Source: Pseudomonadota bacterium
GTDB taxonomy: Bacteria > Pseudomonadota > Alphaproteobacteria > Reyranellales > Reyranellaceae
Direction: 5' to 3'
DNA length: 64,000 nt
Assembly (NCBI GenBank): GCA_018242505.1
Contig: JAFEBU010000073.1
Span: 1 to 64,000 of the forward strand
The notes under the pieces were generated by a model that worked only from the letters and a program-made list of their open reading frames with translations, ran no database searches and was not told where the DNA came from. A program made the translations under genes and the position numbers. Numbering within the stretch: the first letter of the stretch is position 1; each line of letters begins with the position of its first letter. Shown piece after piece: positions 51,038 through 59,208 of the stretch.

Positions 51038-51669
51038 CAGCGGATGCCCAGCTGCTTATGGGTTTGCGTACTGAGCTGCCACTGCGGATGAGCCAGGCAA
51101 TAGGCGATGGCGAGGCGGGCGTTCTCGGCAACGTCGGGCCCGTCCATCGGCTGCAGCGAGAAGCGCTGGAAGTCGAGGCCGACGAAAGCCTCGGGCCGGA
51201 CGTCCGCCTGCGGATAGACCAGCTTCAACTCGTGGCCCTTCCGCACTTTCAGCTCGTCCGGTGTCTTGGGGCTGACGCAGATCCAGTCAATGCCGGTCGG
51301 CAGCTCGATCGTGCCGTTGGTCTCGAGCGCGATCTCGAAACCGCGCGCATGCAGCGCTTCGATCAGGGCGTCATCGACCTGCAGCAACGGCTCGCCACCG
51401 GTCAGTACGACGAAGCGGTGGGCGGGCGGCCCCTCCCATGCGCGCTCGACCGTCGCCGCGAGATCCGCGGCCGAGGCGTAGCGACCGCCGAGAGTTCCGT
51501 CCATGCCGACGAAATCGGTATCGCAGAACCGGCACGTCGCTGTCGCGCGCTCTTCCTCCCGGCCCGACCAGAGATTGCAGCCGGAAAAGCGGCAGAACAC
51601 TGCCGCCCGGCCGGCCTGCGCGCCCTCGCCCTGCAACGTCTTGAAGATCTCTTTGACTGCGTAGCCCAT
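51037..51669 (-). CDS. queE: 7-carboxy-7-deazaguanine synthase (radical SAM)
   Basis: A 210-residue radical-SAM enzyme that contracts carboxytetrahydropterin to 7-carboxy-7-deazaguanine for queuosine. EIFKTLQGEGAQAGRAAVF leads to the cluster motif, which here is C-x14-C-x2-C (CNLW ... ATCRFCDTDF), the long-spaced form typical of QueE. FVVLTGGEPLLQ is the SAM-binding GGEP motif, and ALETNGTIELP follows. The ATG at 51669 is chosen from the family N-terminus MGYAVKEIFKT. queD follows with a 1-nt overlap; queC is not in the window. Confidence 0.94.
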   Translation of the reverse strand: MGYAVKEIFKTLQGEGAQAGRAAVFCRFSGCNLWSGREEERATATCRFCDTDFVGMDGTLGGRYASAADLAATVERAWEGPPAHRFVVLTGGEPLLQVDDALIEALHARGFEIALETNGTIELPTGIDWICVSPKTPDELKVRKGHELKLVYPQADVRPEAFVGLDFQRFSLQPMDGPDVAENARLAIAYCLAHPQWQLSTQTHKQLGIR

Positions 51670-51686
51670 GAGCCGCCTTGCGCCGA

Positions 51687-52226
51687 CTACTCCGCTGCCT
51701 TCAGCGTGCCGCCGGCACGATAGGCGTTGGCAAGAGTGACATAGTGCGCCGCCGCCCGTTTGAAACCCTCGATATCCTGCTCGGTAAGGTCGCGCATCTT
51801 GGTCGCCGGGTTGCCGGCCCACAACTCGCCGCGGCGCACGATCTTGCGCGGCGGCACGACTGCGCCCGCCGCCACCATCGCGCCCGATTCCACGACCGCG
51901 TTGTCCAGCACCGTCGAATGCATGCCGATGAAGGCTTCGTCCTGTACCTCACAGGCATGCAGCAACGCCATATGGCCGACGGTGACATTGCGGCCGACCA
52001 CCGTGCCCTGGCCGCGTGCGGCGACGTGGATCACCGTGCCGTCCTGGATATTGGAGCCGTCGCCGATCTTGATGCCCGGACCGTCGCCGCGCAGCACCGC
52101 CCCGAACCAGATGCCGCACTGCGCGCCGATCTCGACCTCGCCGATCAGGGTGGCGTTCGCGGCGATGAATGCCGTCCTGTCGATCTTGGGGACGAAACCA
52201 TTGAACGGAACGATGAGACCCGACAT
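51687..52226 (-). CDS. Gamma-carbonic-anhydrase-like hexapeptide-repeat protein
   Basis: A 179-residue left-handed beta-helix protein with hexapeptide repeats (ANATLIGEVEIGAQCGIWFG and VLRGDGPGIKIGDGSNIQDG). The metal-binding histidines appear in GTVIHVAA, VTVGHMALLHAC, as in YrdA/CaiE-type gamma-carbonic anhydrases. The C-terminal helix has LWAGNPATKMRDLTEQD. GGAGAG precedes the ATG at 52226. It lies 17 bp upstream of queE and may be co-transcribed with it. Catalytic CO2 hydration is not certain, since many homologues are inactive or act as complex I subunits. Confidence 0.88.
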   Translation of the reverse strand: MSGLIVPFNGFVPKIDRTAFIAANATLIGEVEIGAQCGIWFGAVLRGDGPGIKIGDGSNIQDGTVIHVAARGQGTVVGRNVTVGHMALLHACEVQDEAFIGMHSTVLDNAVVESGAMVAAGAVVPPRKIVRRGELWAGNPATKMRDLTEQDIEGFKRAAAHYVTLANAYRAGGTLKAAE

Positions 52227-52248
52227 GCCTTCTCTCCGCAAGAACGAA

Positions 52249-52266
52249 GGGCGCCTCGCGGCGCCC
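52249..52266 (-). terminator. Hairpin after rpsI
   Basis: GGGCGCC (52249-52255) and GGCGCCC (52260-52266) form a perfect stem with a 4-nt loop between the rpsI stop and the next start on the minus strand; TTCGTTCTT follows. It probably ends the ribosomal-protein transcript. Confidence 0.55.
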
Positions 52267-52301
52267 CTCCCACCTTATTCCACCGGTTCTCGGGGCGCCG
52301 C

Positions 52302-52778
52302 TTAGCGCTTGGAGAACTGGAAGCGGCGGCGCGCTCCGGCGCGGCCGTACTTCTTGCGCTCGACCACGCGGGAGTCGCGGGTGAGGAAGCCGTTGGTCTT
52401 CATCGCGCCGCGCAGGTCGGGCTCGAACTTGGCCAGTGCCTGGGCGATACCGTGCCGGACGGCGCCGGCCTGTCCAGACAGACCGCCACCGGAGACAGTG
52501 GCGATGACGTCGAACTGGCCGCCGCGCTGCGATACGTCGAACGGCTGCTGGATCACCATCTGCTGCGTCGGACGCGCGAAATAGATCTTCTGGTCGCGGC
52601 CGTTGATCGTGATCTTACCGGTACCGGGTTTCACCCAGACGCGAGCGACCGCGTTCTTGCGCCGGCCGGTCGCGTAGGCGCGACCCTGGGCATCGATTTC
52701 CTTCTCGCGGACCAATGCCGGCGCCGGAGCGACAGGCGCCTTCTTCAGCTCGGCGAAGGACGAAAGTTCGGTAGCCAT
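52302..52778 (-). CDS. rpsI: Small ribosomal subunit protein S9
   Basis: A 158-residue S9 (uS9). The N-terminal extension is Ala/Pro-rich. The core carries YATGRRKNAVARVWVKPGTG, INGRDQKIYFARPTQQMVI, VSGGGLSGQAGAVRHGIAQA and ends in the basic tail YGRAGARRRFQFSKR that reaches the decoding site. It starts 1 bp after the L13 stop, the universal rplM-rpsI pair. Confidence 0.98.
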   Translation of the reverse strand: MATELSSFAELKKAPVAPAPALVREKEIDAQGRAYATGRRKNAVARVWVKPGTGKITINGRDQKIYFARPTQQMVIQQPFDVSQRGGQFDVIATVSGGGLSGQAGAVRHGIAQALAKFEPDLRGAMKTNGFLTRDSRVVERKKYGRAGARRRFQFSKR

Positions 52779-52779
52779 A

Positions 52780-53244
52780 TCAGCCGATCCTCGAATTCTT
52801 GCTGTTCATCGCGGCGACATCCAGCTTCTCCGGCTGCTGCGCCTCGTGCTCGTGGTGGGGGCCCTTGTAGACGCGCAGGTTCTTCATCTGCTGGCGGCCA
52901 AGGGGCCCACGGGTGATCATGCGCTCCACCGCCTTCTCGATGACGCGCTCGGGGAAACGGCCTTCCAGGCGCTTGCCCAGCGTCTCGCCCTTGATGCCGC
53001 CGGGATAGCCGGTATGCCAATAGAAGTACTCGCGCTCGGCCTTGCGGCCGGTGAGGCGCACCTTCTCGGCGTTGATGACCACGATGTTGTCGCCGCAATC
53101 GATGTGCGGCGTGAACGTCGGCTTGTGCTTGCCGCGCAGGCGCATGGCGATGATGGAGGCCAATCGGCCCAGCACCAGCCCGTCGGCGTCGATCAGCACC
53201 CACTTTTTCTGCACGTCGGCAGTCTTGAGGCTCAGGGTTTTCAT
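52780..53244 (-). CDS. rplM: Large ribosomal subunit protein L13
   Basis: A 154-residue L13 (uL13). KKWVLIDADGLVLGRLASII, GKHKPTFTPHIDCGDNIVVI, YFYWHTGYPGGIKGETLGKR and MITRGPLGRQQMKNLRVYKG are the conserved blocks. GGAAG precedes the ATG. It is first of the two-gene ribosomal operon behind a good promoter. Confidence 0.98.
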   Translation of the reverse strand: MKTLSLKTADVQKKWVLIDADGLVLGRLASIIAMRLRGKHKPTFTPHIDCGDNIVVINAEKVRLTGRKAEREYFYWHTGYPGGIKGETLGKRLEGRFPERVIEKAVERMITRGPLGRQQMKNLRVYKGPHHEHEAQQPEKLDVAAMNSKNSRIG

Positions 53245-53268
53245 GGTTCTTTCTTCCGTGAGGCGGCG

Positions 53269-53297
53269 CTTATGGAGAGCGCACGGGTAAATGTCAA
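53269..53297 (-). promoter_or_regulatory. Sigma-70-type promoter of rplM-rpsI
   Basis: On the minus strand TTGACA (53297-53292) is followed after 17 bp by CATAAG (53274-53269), 25 bp upstream of the rplM start. The consensus -35 box and ideal spacing support a strong housekeeping promoter. Confidence 0.65.
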
Positions 53298-53299
53298 AT

Positions 53300-53355
53300 C
53301 CGCATATTTTAGTTAATCAAATCAATGTTTTATATATGCGGTATTATGATACCGC
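53300..53355. repeat. Nested inverted repeats upstream of the rplM promoter
   Basis: CCGCATAT (53300-53307) and ATATGCGG (53334-53341) are exact complements 26 bp apart. Overlapping the second arm, GCGGTAT (53338-53344) pairs with ATACCGC (53349-53355) around a 4-nt loop. The two folds are mutually exclusive. The AT-rich interior stands out from the GC-rich surroundings. It lies between the -35 box of rplM and the stop of the PaaI-like gene. Confidence 0.55.
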
Positions 53356-53358
53356 AAC

Positions 53359-53784
53359 CTAGCCCTTTGATTTTGGCGGGATCGAGTAGGTCATCGTTAC
53401 ATGCGCGACCGGCTTGCTCGCGCCGTCGTTCCAGATGGTGAAATCGCCGACGGCAAGGTTGCGTCCCAGCTTCAACAGGCGGCCCTCGCCGATCAGATGG
53501 GTGGCCTTCGGCTTGCGCATGAAATTGATGTTGAGGTTGGTCGTCACAGCGAGCGCCACCGGACCCAATTGGCCCAGGATCAGCAGGTAGAAGCCCACAT
53601 CGGCCAGCCAGACCAGCGTCGGCCCGGAAACCGTTCCGCCTGGCCGCAGATGCTGCTCATTGGTGGGGAGCCTGAGACGGATCGTGCTGTCGTCGAGGTG
53701 CTCGATCGTCATGCCGGCGGTCGCCGCCTGTGGGAATTCCTTGTCGAGGAACCTCATCAGTTCCGCAGGCGTCATCACCGGCAT
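53359..53784 (-). CDS. PaaI-type hot-dog thioesterase
   Basis: A 141-residue hot-dog protein of the PaaI/4HBT group. LRLPTNEQHLRPGGTVSGPT and LVWLADVGFYLLI give the helix-start motif (HLRPGGTVSGPTLVWLAD equals HxRPGG), and TTNLNINFMRKPKATHLIGE is the central strand. It probably hydrolyses an acyl-CoA. ATG 53784 follows GGGGCGGGA. It is divergent from an ECHDC3-like gene, with 33 bp between starts, and both act on acyl-CoAs. Confidence 0.82.
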   Translation of the reverse strand: MPVMTPAELMRFLDKEFPQAATAGMTIEHLDDSTIRLRLPTNEQHLRPGGTVSGPTLVWLADVGFYLLILGQLGPVALAVTTNLNINFMRKPKATHLIGEGRLLKLGRNLAVGDFTIWNDGASKPVAHVTMTYSIPPKSKG

Positions 53785-53817
53785 GACGTCCCGCCCCGCA
53801 AGCCATAGAATAAGACC

Positions 53818-54612
53818 ATGTCCGATACTTCCAATGAACCCGTCCTGCTGCGCCGCGACCACGGCCGCATCGCCATCCTGACGCTGAATCGCCCGCGCGC
53901 CATGAACGCGTTGTCGGGCGAGCTTATAGACGCGCTCCAGGCGGAATTCGACAGGCTCGCCGCCGATCGCACCATCCGCTGCGTGATCGTCGAGGCGACA
54001 GGTCGCGCCTTCTCGACAGGCCACGACCTGCGCGAGGTCGCTGCGCAAATGGACTACGGCTTCCACCACGACCTCCTGGAGCGCTGTTCGGCAATGATGT
54101 TGTCGATCCAGCGGCTGCCGCAGCCGGTGATCGCCAAGGTCCACGCCATGGCGACGGCCGCCGGGTGCCAACTGGTTGCCGCCTGCGACCTTGCCGTCGC
54201 CTCGAGCGAGGCGACGTTCGCCACATCCGGCATCACCAACGGTCTCTTCTGCGGCACCCCCTCGGTGACGGTCGGTCGCAATGTCGGCAAGAAACGCGCC
54301 CTCGACATGCTGTTCACCGGCCAGTTCGTCGATGCAGCCACCGCGCTGCGCGACGGCCTGGTGAGCCGCGTCGCATCGCCCGACAGGCTCGACGAGGAAA
54401 CGATGGCCTTGGCCACGCAGATCGCGAGTCAGCCACCGCAGCAGATCGCCTCGGGCAAGGCGATGTTCCACAAGCATATGGAAATGAACATCGATCAGGC
54501 CTATGCGCTCGCGATCGAGTTCATGGCCGGCGCCTTGCAAAGCGCGGACGCCCAGGCCGGCATCGACGCCTTCGTGAACAAGAAGCCCAAGCCGGAGTGG
54601 AAGGGCAAATAG
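53818..54612 (+). CDS. ECHDC3-like crotonase-fold protein
   Basis: A 264-residue crotonase superfamily protein. RAFSTGHDLREV forms the first oxyanion-hole strand; VHAMATAAGCQLVAACDLAV the second. NGLFCGTPSVTVGRNVGKKR is characteristic of the ECHDC3 group. The hydration glutamates are replaced (GCQLVA, ITNGLFC), so it is not a normal enoyl-CoA hydratase. Its activity is unknown. The start ATG lies 33 bp from the divergent thioesterase start, and there is no strong ribosome-binding site. Confidence 0.85.
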   Translation: MSDTSNEPVLLRRDHGRIAILTLNRPRAMNALSGELIDALQAEFDRLAADRTIRCVIVEATGRAFSTGHDLREVAAQMDYGFHHDLLERCSAMMLSIQRLPQPVIAKVHAMATAAGCQLVAACDLAVASSEATFATSGITNGLFCGTPSVTVGRNVGKKRALDMLFTGQFVDAATALRDGLVSRVASPDRLDEETMALATQIASQPPQQIASGKAMFHKHMEMNIDQAYALAIEFMAGALQSADAQAGIDAFVNKKPKPEWKGK

Positions 54613-54679
54613 TCCTTTCCTGAAATCGGCAGGGAGTTACGGCGTTATCGCTGGATGTGCTTTGCCGAGAAAATAGATG

Positions 54680-54717
54680 ACATACAAATTAATGATACTA
54701 CACATAATTTGAAATGT
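54680..54717 (+). promoter_or_regulatory. Candidate MarR operator over the regulator's own start codon
   Basis: Inverted repeat CAAATTA (54685-54691) and TAATTTG (54705-54711), 13 bp apart, extended outward by ACAT (54680-54683) and ATGT (54714-54717). The right arm touches the MarR start codon at 54714. The AT-rich palindrome next to a MarR gene suggests autoregulation and control of the exporter. Confidence 0.55.
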
Positions 54718-55175
54718 CCGCTTCTACCGATACCCTGCGAAACACGTTTGGCGCCCTGCTGGCCCGGGCGTCCCGTCACTGGCGGCGCGCGGCCGATCAG
54801 CGGTTGCAGCCGTTCAATCTCACCGAGGCAACCTGGCTTCCCCTGGTGCGTATCTCCCGCGCCGCTGCGCCGCCGCGCCAGAAGGAGCTCGCGGCTTCCC
54901 TCTCTCTCGACGGATCGTCGGTCGTACGGTTGCTCGACAACCTCGAGGCGGCAGGCCTGATCCAGCGCCGGGAAGCCGCAAGCGACCGGCGCGCCAAGGC
55001 CATCTTTTTGACGCCGCGCGGCCGGGCGATCGCAGACAAAGTCGAGGACGTGGCGCGCCAAGTGCAGCGTGATGCACTGGCTGGTCTCAGCGACCGCGAC
55101 ATCGAAACGACCTATCGGGTCCTCATGCATGTTTGCAATTCGCTGGAAAGATCGATGCAGGAAATGGCGGCATGA
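54714..55175 (+). CDS. MarR-family transcriptional regulator
   Basis: A 153-residue winged-helix regulator. FNLTEATWLPLVRIS and RQKELAASLSLDGSSVVRLL form the DNA-recognition helices. LEAAGLIQRREAASDRRAKA and IFLTPRGRAIADKVED give the wing with the D-R pattern typical of MarR. A helical dimerisation tail follows. Its last codons overlap the start of a Bcr/CflA exporter (ATGA), so it is likely the local regulator of that pump, responding to a small aromatic or drug-like ligand. Confidence 0.93.
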   Translation: MSASTDTLRNTFGALLARASRHWRRAADQRLQPFNLTEATWLPLVRISRAAAPPRQKELAASLSLDGSSVVRLLDNLEAAGLIQRREAASDRRAKAIFLTPRGRAIADKVEDVARQVQRDALAGLSDRDIETTYRVLMHVCNSLERSMQEMAA

Positions 55176-56386
55176 CCATTTCCGCCGCGGTTGCCGAAAG
55201 GCCGCCTCGAACGGCCCCGCTCTGGCTGCTGGCCCTGATCACCTTCAGCGGCACGCTGGCGATGCACATTTTCGTGCCTGCCTTGCCCGAGGCGGGGCGC
55301 GACCTCGGTGCCGGCGTCGCCGCGATGCAGATGACGATGAGCGTCTACATCTTCGGGCTCGCGGTCGGCCAGCTCCTCTACGGCCCCCTGTCGGATCGCT
55401 TCGGCCGCCGTTCCATCCTGACGATCGGGCTTGTGATCTATGCCGGTGCAGGCCTGTGGGCAGCGTTCGCCCCTGATGTGAATACGTTGATCACGCTTAG
55501 GTTGCTGCAGGCGCTGGGCGGATGCTCCGGCCTGGTGATCGGGCGCGCAATCGTACGCGATACGGGACTTGCCAAGGAGGCGGCGCGGCGGCTCGCACTG
55601 ATGAATCTTATGGTCGCGATCGGGCCGGGCGCCGCCCCTCTTCTCGGCAGTGCCCTCACGACAGCCTTCGGCTGGCGCTCGATCTTCTTCGCCCTGGCAG
55701 GCCTCGGTGCAGTCAACCTTCTTTTCACCTGGCTTCTGTTGCCGGAAACGCATTCGCCTGCCGGCTCGGCGCATGTCGGCAAGCTGGCGCGCAACTACGG
55801 CCGCCTGCTGCGCTCGCCCGCCTTCCTCGGTTATGCGCTGGGCGGCGGCTGCGCCACGACGTCGATCTACGGCTTCATCGCCGCCTCGCCTTTCATCTTC
55901 ACCCACCAGCTCGGCCGGCCGGACTACGAGGTCGGGATCTATCTCGCGATCCAGATCTCCGGCATCTGGCTCGGCAGCATGGCGGCGTCACGCCTCATTC
56001 CCAAGATGTCGATCGACCGCCTCATGGTCGGCGCCAACCTCGCGAGCGTGCTGGCCGCTCTGTTCTTCCTAGCCGTCATCCTCTTCGGCCATCTCTCCGT
56101 TCCGCTCGTTGTGGGGCCGATGTTTTTCTTTGCCGTCGGCGCCGGCATTGCATCCCCGGCAGCGCTCGGCCAGGCGATCAGCATCAATCCCGCCGTGATC
56201 GGATCGGCCTCGGGCCTGTATGGCTTCAGTCAGATGGCCGTCGGCGCCGTCTGCACCGCGGTCGCGGGCTTCGGCAGCAATCCCGCTCTCGCAGCTGCGA
56301 TCGTGCTGGTCGCCGCGGGCCTGATCGCACAAGGCTCGTTCTGGATGGCGCTCCGTTCTCGCGACCGCATGGCCGGAGCGGATTGA
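55172..56386 (+). CDS. Bcr/CflA-family MFS drug exporter
   Basis: A 404-residue, 12-helix MFS exporter. FVPALPEAGRDLGAGVAAMQ and LYGPLSDRFGRRSILTIGLV (motif A between helices 2 and 3) and LQALGGCSGLVIGRAIVRD (motif B/C region) place it in the Bcr/CflA drug:H+ antiporter group. It overlaps the MarR stop by 4 bp. Such pumps export bicyclomycin, sulfonamides, chloramphenicol or amino acids; the real ligand here is not known. Confidence 0.92.
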   Translation: MTISAAVAERPPRTAPLWLLALITFSGTLAMHIFVPALPEAGRDLGAGVAAMQMTMSVYIFGLAVGQLLYGPLSDRFGRRSILTIGLVIYAGAGLWAAFAPDVNTLITLRLLQALGGCSGLVIGRAIVRDTGLAKEAARRLALMNLMVAIGPGAAPLLGSALTTAFGWRSIFFALAGLGAVNLLFTWLLLPETHSPAGSAHVGKLARNYGRLLRSPAFLGYALGGGCATTSIYGFIAASPFIFTHQLGRPDYEVGIYLAIQISGIWLGSMAASRLIPKMSIDRLMVGANLASVLAALFFLAVILFGHLSVPLVVGPMFFFAVGAGIASPAALGQAISINPAVIGSASGLYGFSQMAVGAVCTAVAGFGSNPALAAAIVLVAAGLIAQGSFWMALRSRDRMAGAD

Positions 56387-56468
56387 GCCAACCGCCATTA
56401 CCTGCACGGTAGTCGACTCGAGTTGGGCCGGCCTTCACGGTGAACGGAAATGTTTCGCATGAGGATCA

Positions 56469-57275
56469 ATGCACCCGCTCGATCAGGCGACGGCCCTGGC
56501 TTCCGACTCGTGCGGCGGCTTGCGCGGGCGGACGAGCGACGCCTACTGGAATTTCAACGGACCGTTCGGCGGCGTGACGGCGGCGACCCTGATGCGTGCC
56601 GTCTTCGAGCGGGCGGATCGCCTGGGCGATCCCTGCTCGATCACCGTCAACTTCACCGCAGCCATCGCACGCGGCGCGTTCGACGTCGCCGTCCGTTCGA
56701 TCAGAACCGGCCGCTCGGTGCAACATTGGTATGTCGAACTGCGCCAGGCTGACGTGGTCGCCGCGAATGCCACCATCGTCTGCGCCAGGCGCGCTCCCAC
56801 CTGGACGCATCAGCCCGCGAAGCCGCCGCCTGCACCGCCGCCACACTCGATCGAGCTGATGCGGCACGACGGTCCCAACGCCTTCGTCAGCCAGTTCGAA
56901 TTCCGGTTTGTCGAAGGAAGCCTGGAACGTCTGCCGAGCTTCGACGGCCGGCTTCGCAGCGCCCGCACCTCCCTGTGGCTCGACAATGCCGTTCCCCGTC
57001 CGTGGGACTTCATAGGCCTCACGACCTTCTGCGACCTCTTCTTCGGCCGCATCTTCCATGTCCAGGGTACGGTGTTTCCCGCCGCGACCGTGTCGATGAC
57101 GGCCTATTTCCATATCGACTCGGATGGCCTTTCGGCGCTGGGTGACGGCCCGCTGCTCGGCGTCGCCGATGCCAATACGTTCGTGGCGGGTTTTTTCGAC
57201 CAGACGGCGCAACTCTGGTCGACCGACGGACGTCTCCTGGCAACGACGACACAGATCGTCAGCTATCGGGCCTGA
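56469..57275 (+). CDS. TesB-like acyl-CoA thioesterase (double hot-dog)
   Basis: A 268-residue protein with two hot-dog halves. The first carries AYWNFNGPFGGVTAATLMRA (the N-terminal 4HBT_3 pattern with G.FGG), and SITVNFTAAIARGAFDVAVR. The second has SLWLDNAVPRPWDFIGLTTF and SMTAYFHIDSDGLSALGDGP. This is the TesB-type thioesterase-like layout. It hydrolyses acyl-CoAs, probably as a housekeeping or pathway-relief activity. It follows the exporter by 82 bp and is convergent with a dehydrogenase gene. Confidence 0.8.
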   Translation: MHPLDQATALASDSCGGLRGRTSDAYWNFNGPFGGVTAATLMRAVFERADRLGDPCSITVNFTAAIARGAFDVAVRSIRTGRSVQHWYVELRQADVVAANATIVCARRAPTWTHQPAKPPPAPPPHSIELMRHDGPNAFVSQFEFRFVEGSLERLPSFDGRLRSARTSLWLDNAVPRPWDFIGLTTFCDLFFGRIFHVQGTVFPAATVSMTAYFHIDSDGLSALGDGPLLGVADANTFVAGFFDQTAQLWSTDGRLLATTTQIVSYRA

Positions 57276-57284
57276 TCTCCGGCA

Positions 57285-58256
57285 TCACGACACCAGATTG
57301 ACGGGCGTCTCGCCGCGCGCAATGCGATCGATATTGGCTGCGACAAGCGCCGCCCGCGATCGGATGGTGCCCTGCGTGCCGCCCGACATATGGGGCGTCA
57401 TCAGGACGTTCGGCAATTCGTGGAAAGGCTGGACAGACGGCAGGGTTGGCCTGTCGTCGCTTGGATAGCGGTACCAGACATCGAGTGCCGCCCCGGCGAG
57501 CCGACCATCGGCCAGTGCGCGATAGAGGGCATCGCCATCGACGATCTCGGCGCGCGCAACATTGATCAGATAGGCGCCTGCCTTCATCAGCGCGAGTTCG
57601 CGGGCGCCGATCAGGCCGCGCGTGGCATCGTTCAGCGACAGGGTGATCGCGAGGTAGTCGGCGCGACGCAGAATGTCGTCAAGACGATCGGGACCCCCGA
57701 GATCGGCCAGACCGTCGTGGGCCGCCGAAAGATCGCGGCGGATGGCCAGGACATCCATGTCGAAAGCACGCGCCCGGCGAGCCAGTGCCTGTCCGATATG
57801 GCCATATCCCAGGATCCCCAGCGTCTTGCCCGCAAGCTCGGCCGCCGGCGCCAGGCGCGGCTTGCCCGGCGCCCATGGCCCCGGCCAGACGCCCGTTCGC
57901 AACTCGGCGTCGAGCCGCAGGAAGTTGCGCGTCAGTGCCAGCATGGCGCCGATGATGAACTCGGCGATGCCCGTCTCGTGGCCATAGGCATTGGCAAGCA
58001 AAACGCCGCTCGGGAGTGCGGCGCGCTCGATCCGATCCAGTCCGGCTGCCGGCAGTTGCACCAGCTTCAGGCGCGGCCCCGCCGCTTTTCCCATGGCAGT
58101 CGTGAAAGCCAGCGTCACCAGGACATCGATCTCCGCCAGATGGGCAAGAACGGCATCCTCATCGGCCCGCAGGGTCTCGCAGGGCGTCTTGATCAGCGGC
58201 CGCACCAGCGGCTCGAACGGTCCGGCGAAACTGCCGGCAAAGGCGATACGGTGCAT
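57285..58256 (-). CDS. D-isomer-specific 2-hydroxyacid dehydrogenase
   Basis: A 323-residue NAD(P)-dependent enzyme. GKTLGILGYGHIGQALARRA is the dinucleotide motif. The catalytic Arg lies in YLINVARAEIVDGDALYRAL, Glu in the helix after, and His in LMTPHMSGGTQG. The N-terminal domain has KLVQLPAAGLDRIERAAL. It interconverts a 2-oxo and a 2-hydroxy acid, for example glyoxylate/hydroxypyruvate type. It is 65 bp downstream of a class II aldolase gene on the same strand, a pairing compatible with sugar-acid or hydroxy-acid metabolism. Confidence 0.9.
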   Translation of the reverse strand: MHRIAFAGSFAGPFEPLVRPLIKTPCETLRADEDAVLAHLAEIDVLVTLAFTTAMGKAAGPRLKLVQLPAAGLDRIERAALPSGVLLANAYGHETGIAEFIIGAMLALTRNFLRLDAELRTGVWPGPWAPGKPRLAPAAELAGKTLGILGYGHIGQALARRARAFDMDVLAIRRDLSAAHDGLADLGGPDRLDDILRRADYLAITLSLNDATRGLIGARELALMKAGAYLINVARAEIVDGDALYRALADGRLAGAALDVWYRYPSDDRPTLPSVQPFHELPNVLMTPHMSGGTQGTIRSRAALVAANIDRIARGETPVNLVS

Positions 58257-58321
58257 CCGGGGACTTTCCCCGCCGGCCCCGCCGCCAACAACTACCTCCA
58301 GCGTTATTGCCTCTTATTGCG

Positions 58322-59083
58322 TTATTGCGCCCAGTCGCCGGCACCCTTTTTCGCCAGTTGGCGCTTCAAGGCCTCGAAATAGCTCACCCCATAATCCGGC
58401 GCCGAGCGCACCTGCTTCATGCGCTGGGCCGCACGCTGGACGATATAGTCGTCGATGATCACCGGCTCCTCGCCGAGCTGGCGCGAGATGAGCTCGAGCT
58501 CGCAGGCGCGCTCCAGCATGTACATGCCTCGCAACGCACCGGGCAGCGTCGCATGCGCCGTGAGCAGGCCGTGATTGTGCAGGATGACGTGACTGCCATG
58601 GCGGCAGGTCTTGCCAAGCTCCTCGCACTCCTCGATCGTCGCCGGTACGCCATAGTGGTGATAAACGATATCGTCATAGACGTGCAGCACGTCTTGGCTG
58701 AGCGGGCGCAGACCTTGCTTCATGAGCGAGACACCGCCGCCGGCGCGCGTGTGGGTGTGCATCACGCAATTGACGTCCGGCCGCGCCTTGTAGACGCCGC
58801 TATGGATGGTGAAGCCTGCAGCGTTGAAGCGACCCTGCTTGCCGTAGACCTTGCCGTCGAGATCCATCTTGATCAGGCTCGAAGCCGTGATCTCGTCAAA
58901 CATCTCCTCGTAATGGTTGATGAGGAAACAGGTGGGCTCGCCCGGCACACGCACCGACATGTGCGTGTCGATGAGATCGGTCCAGCCGAGATGGTCGACC
59001 ACGCGATACAGGGCGGCGAGTTCACACCGCGCCGCCCATTCGGCGTTGCTCATGTCGACACGGTCCTGCGCCAGGCTGTCCAT
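58322..59083 (-). CDS. Class II aldolase/adducin-family protein
   Basis: A 253-residue protein with the fuculose-phosphate-aldolase fold. THMSVRVPGEPTCFLINHYE is the N-terminal substrate loop. Metal histidines appear in NCVMHTHTRAGGGVS (HxH) and VILHNHGLLTAHATL (third His). The usual aldolase glutamate is not obvious. Such proteins often act as sugar-phosphate aldolases or epimerases, but many non-phosphorylated homologues have unknown function. AAGGAG precedes the ATG. It is followed by the hydroxyacid dehydrogenase. Confidence 0.87.
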   Translation of the reverse strand: MDSLAQDRVDMSNAEWAARCELAALYRVVDHLGWTDLIDTHMSVRVPGEPTCFLINHYEEMFDEITASSLIKMDLDGKVYGKQGRFNAAGFTIHSGVYKARPDVNCVMHTHTRAGGGVSLMKQGLRPLSQDVLHVYDDIVYHHYGVPATIEECEELGKTCRHGSHVILHNHGLLTAHATLPGALRGMYMLERACELELISRQLGEEPVIIDDYIVQRAAQRMKQVRSAPDYGVSYFEALKRQLAKKGAGDWAQ

Positions 59084-59208
59084 CGTCGGCTCCTTCGATG
59101 AGTTGGTTTCCCGGTTGTCGTTTCCTCGTTGTCGTGGCCGAGGTTACTTCAGGCAATCACCTGGCACGATTGGCCTTTCGGCAAGGGTGCGGCGTCAGAA
59201 TCGCACAG

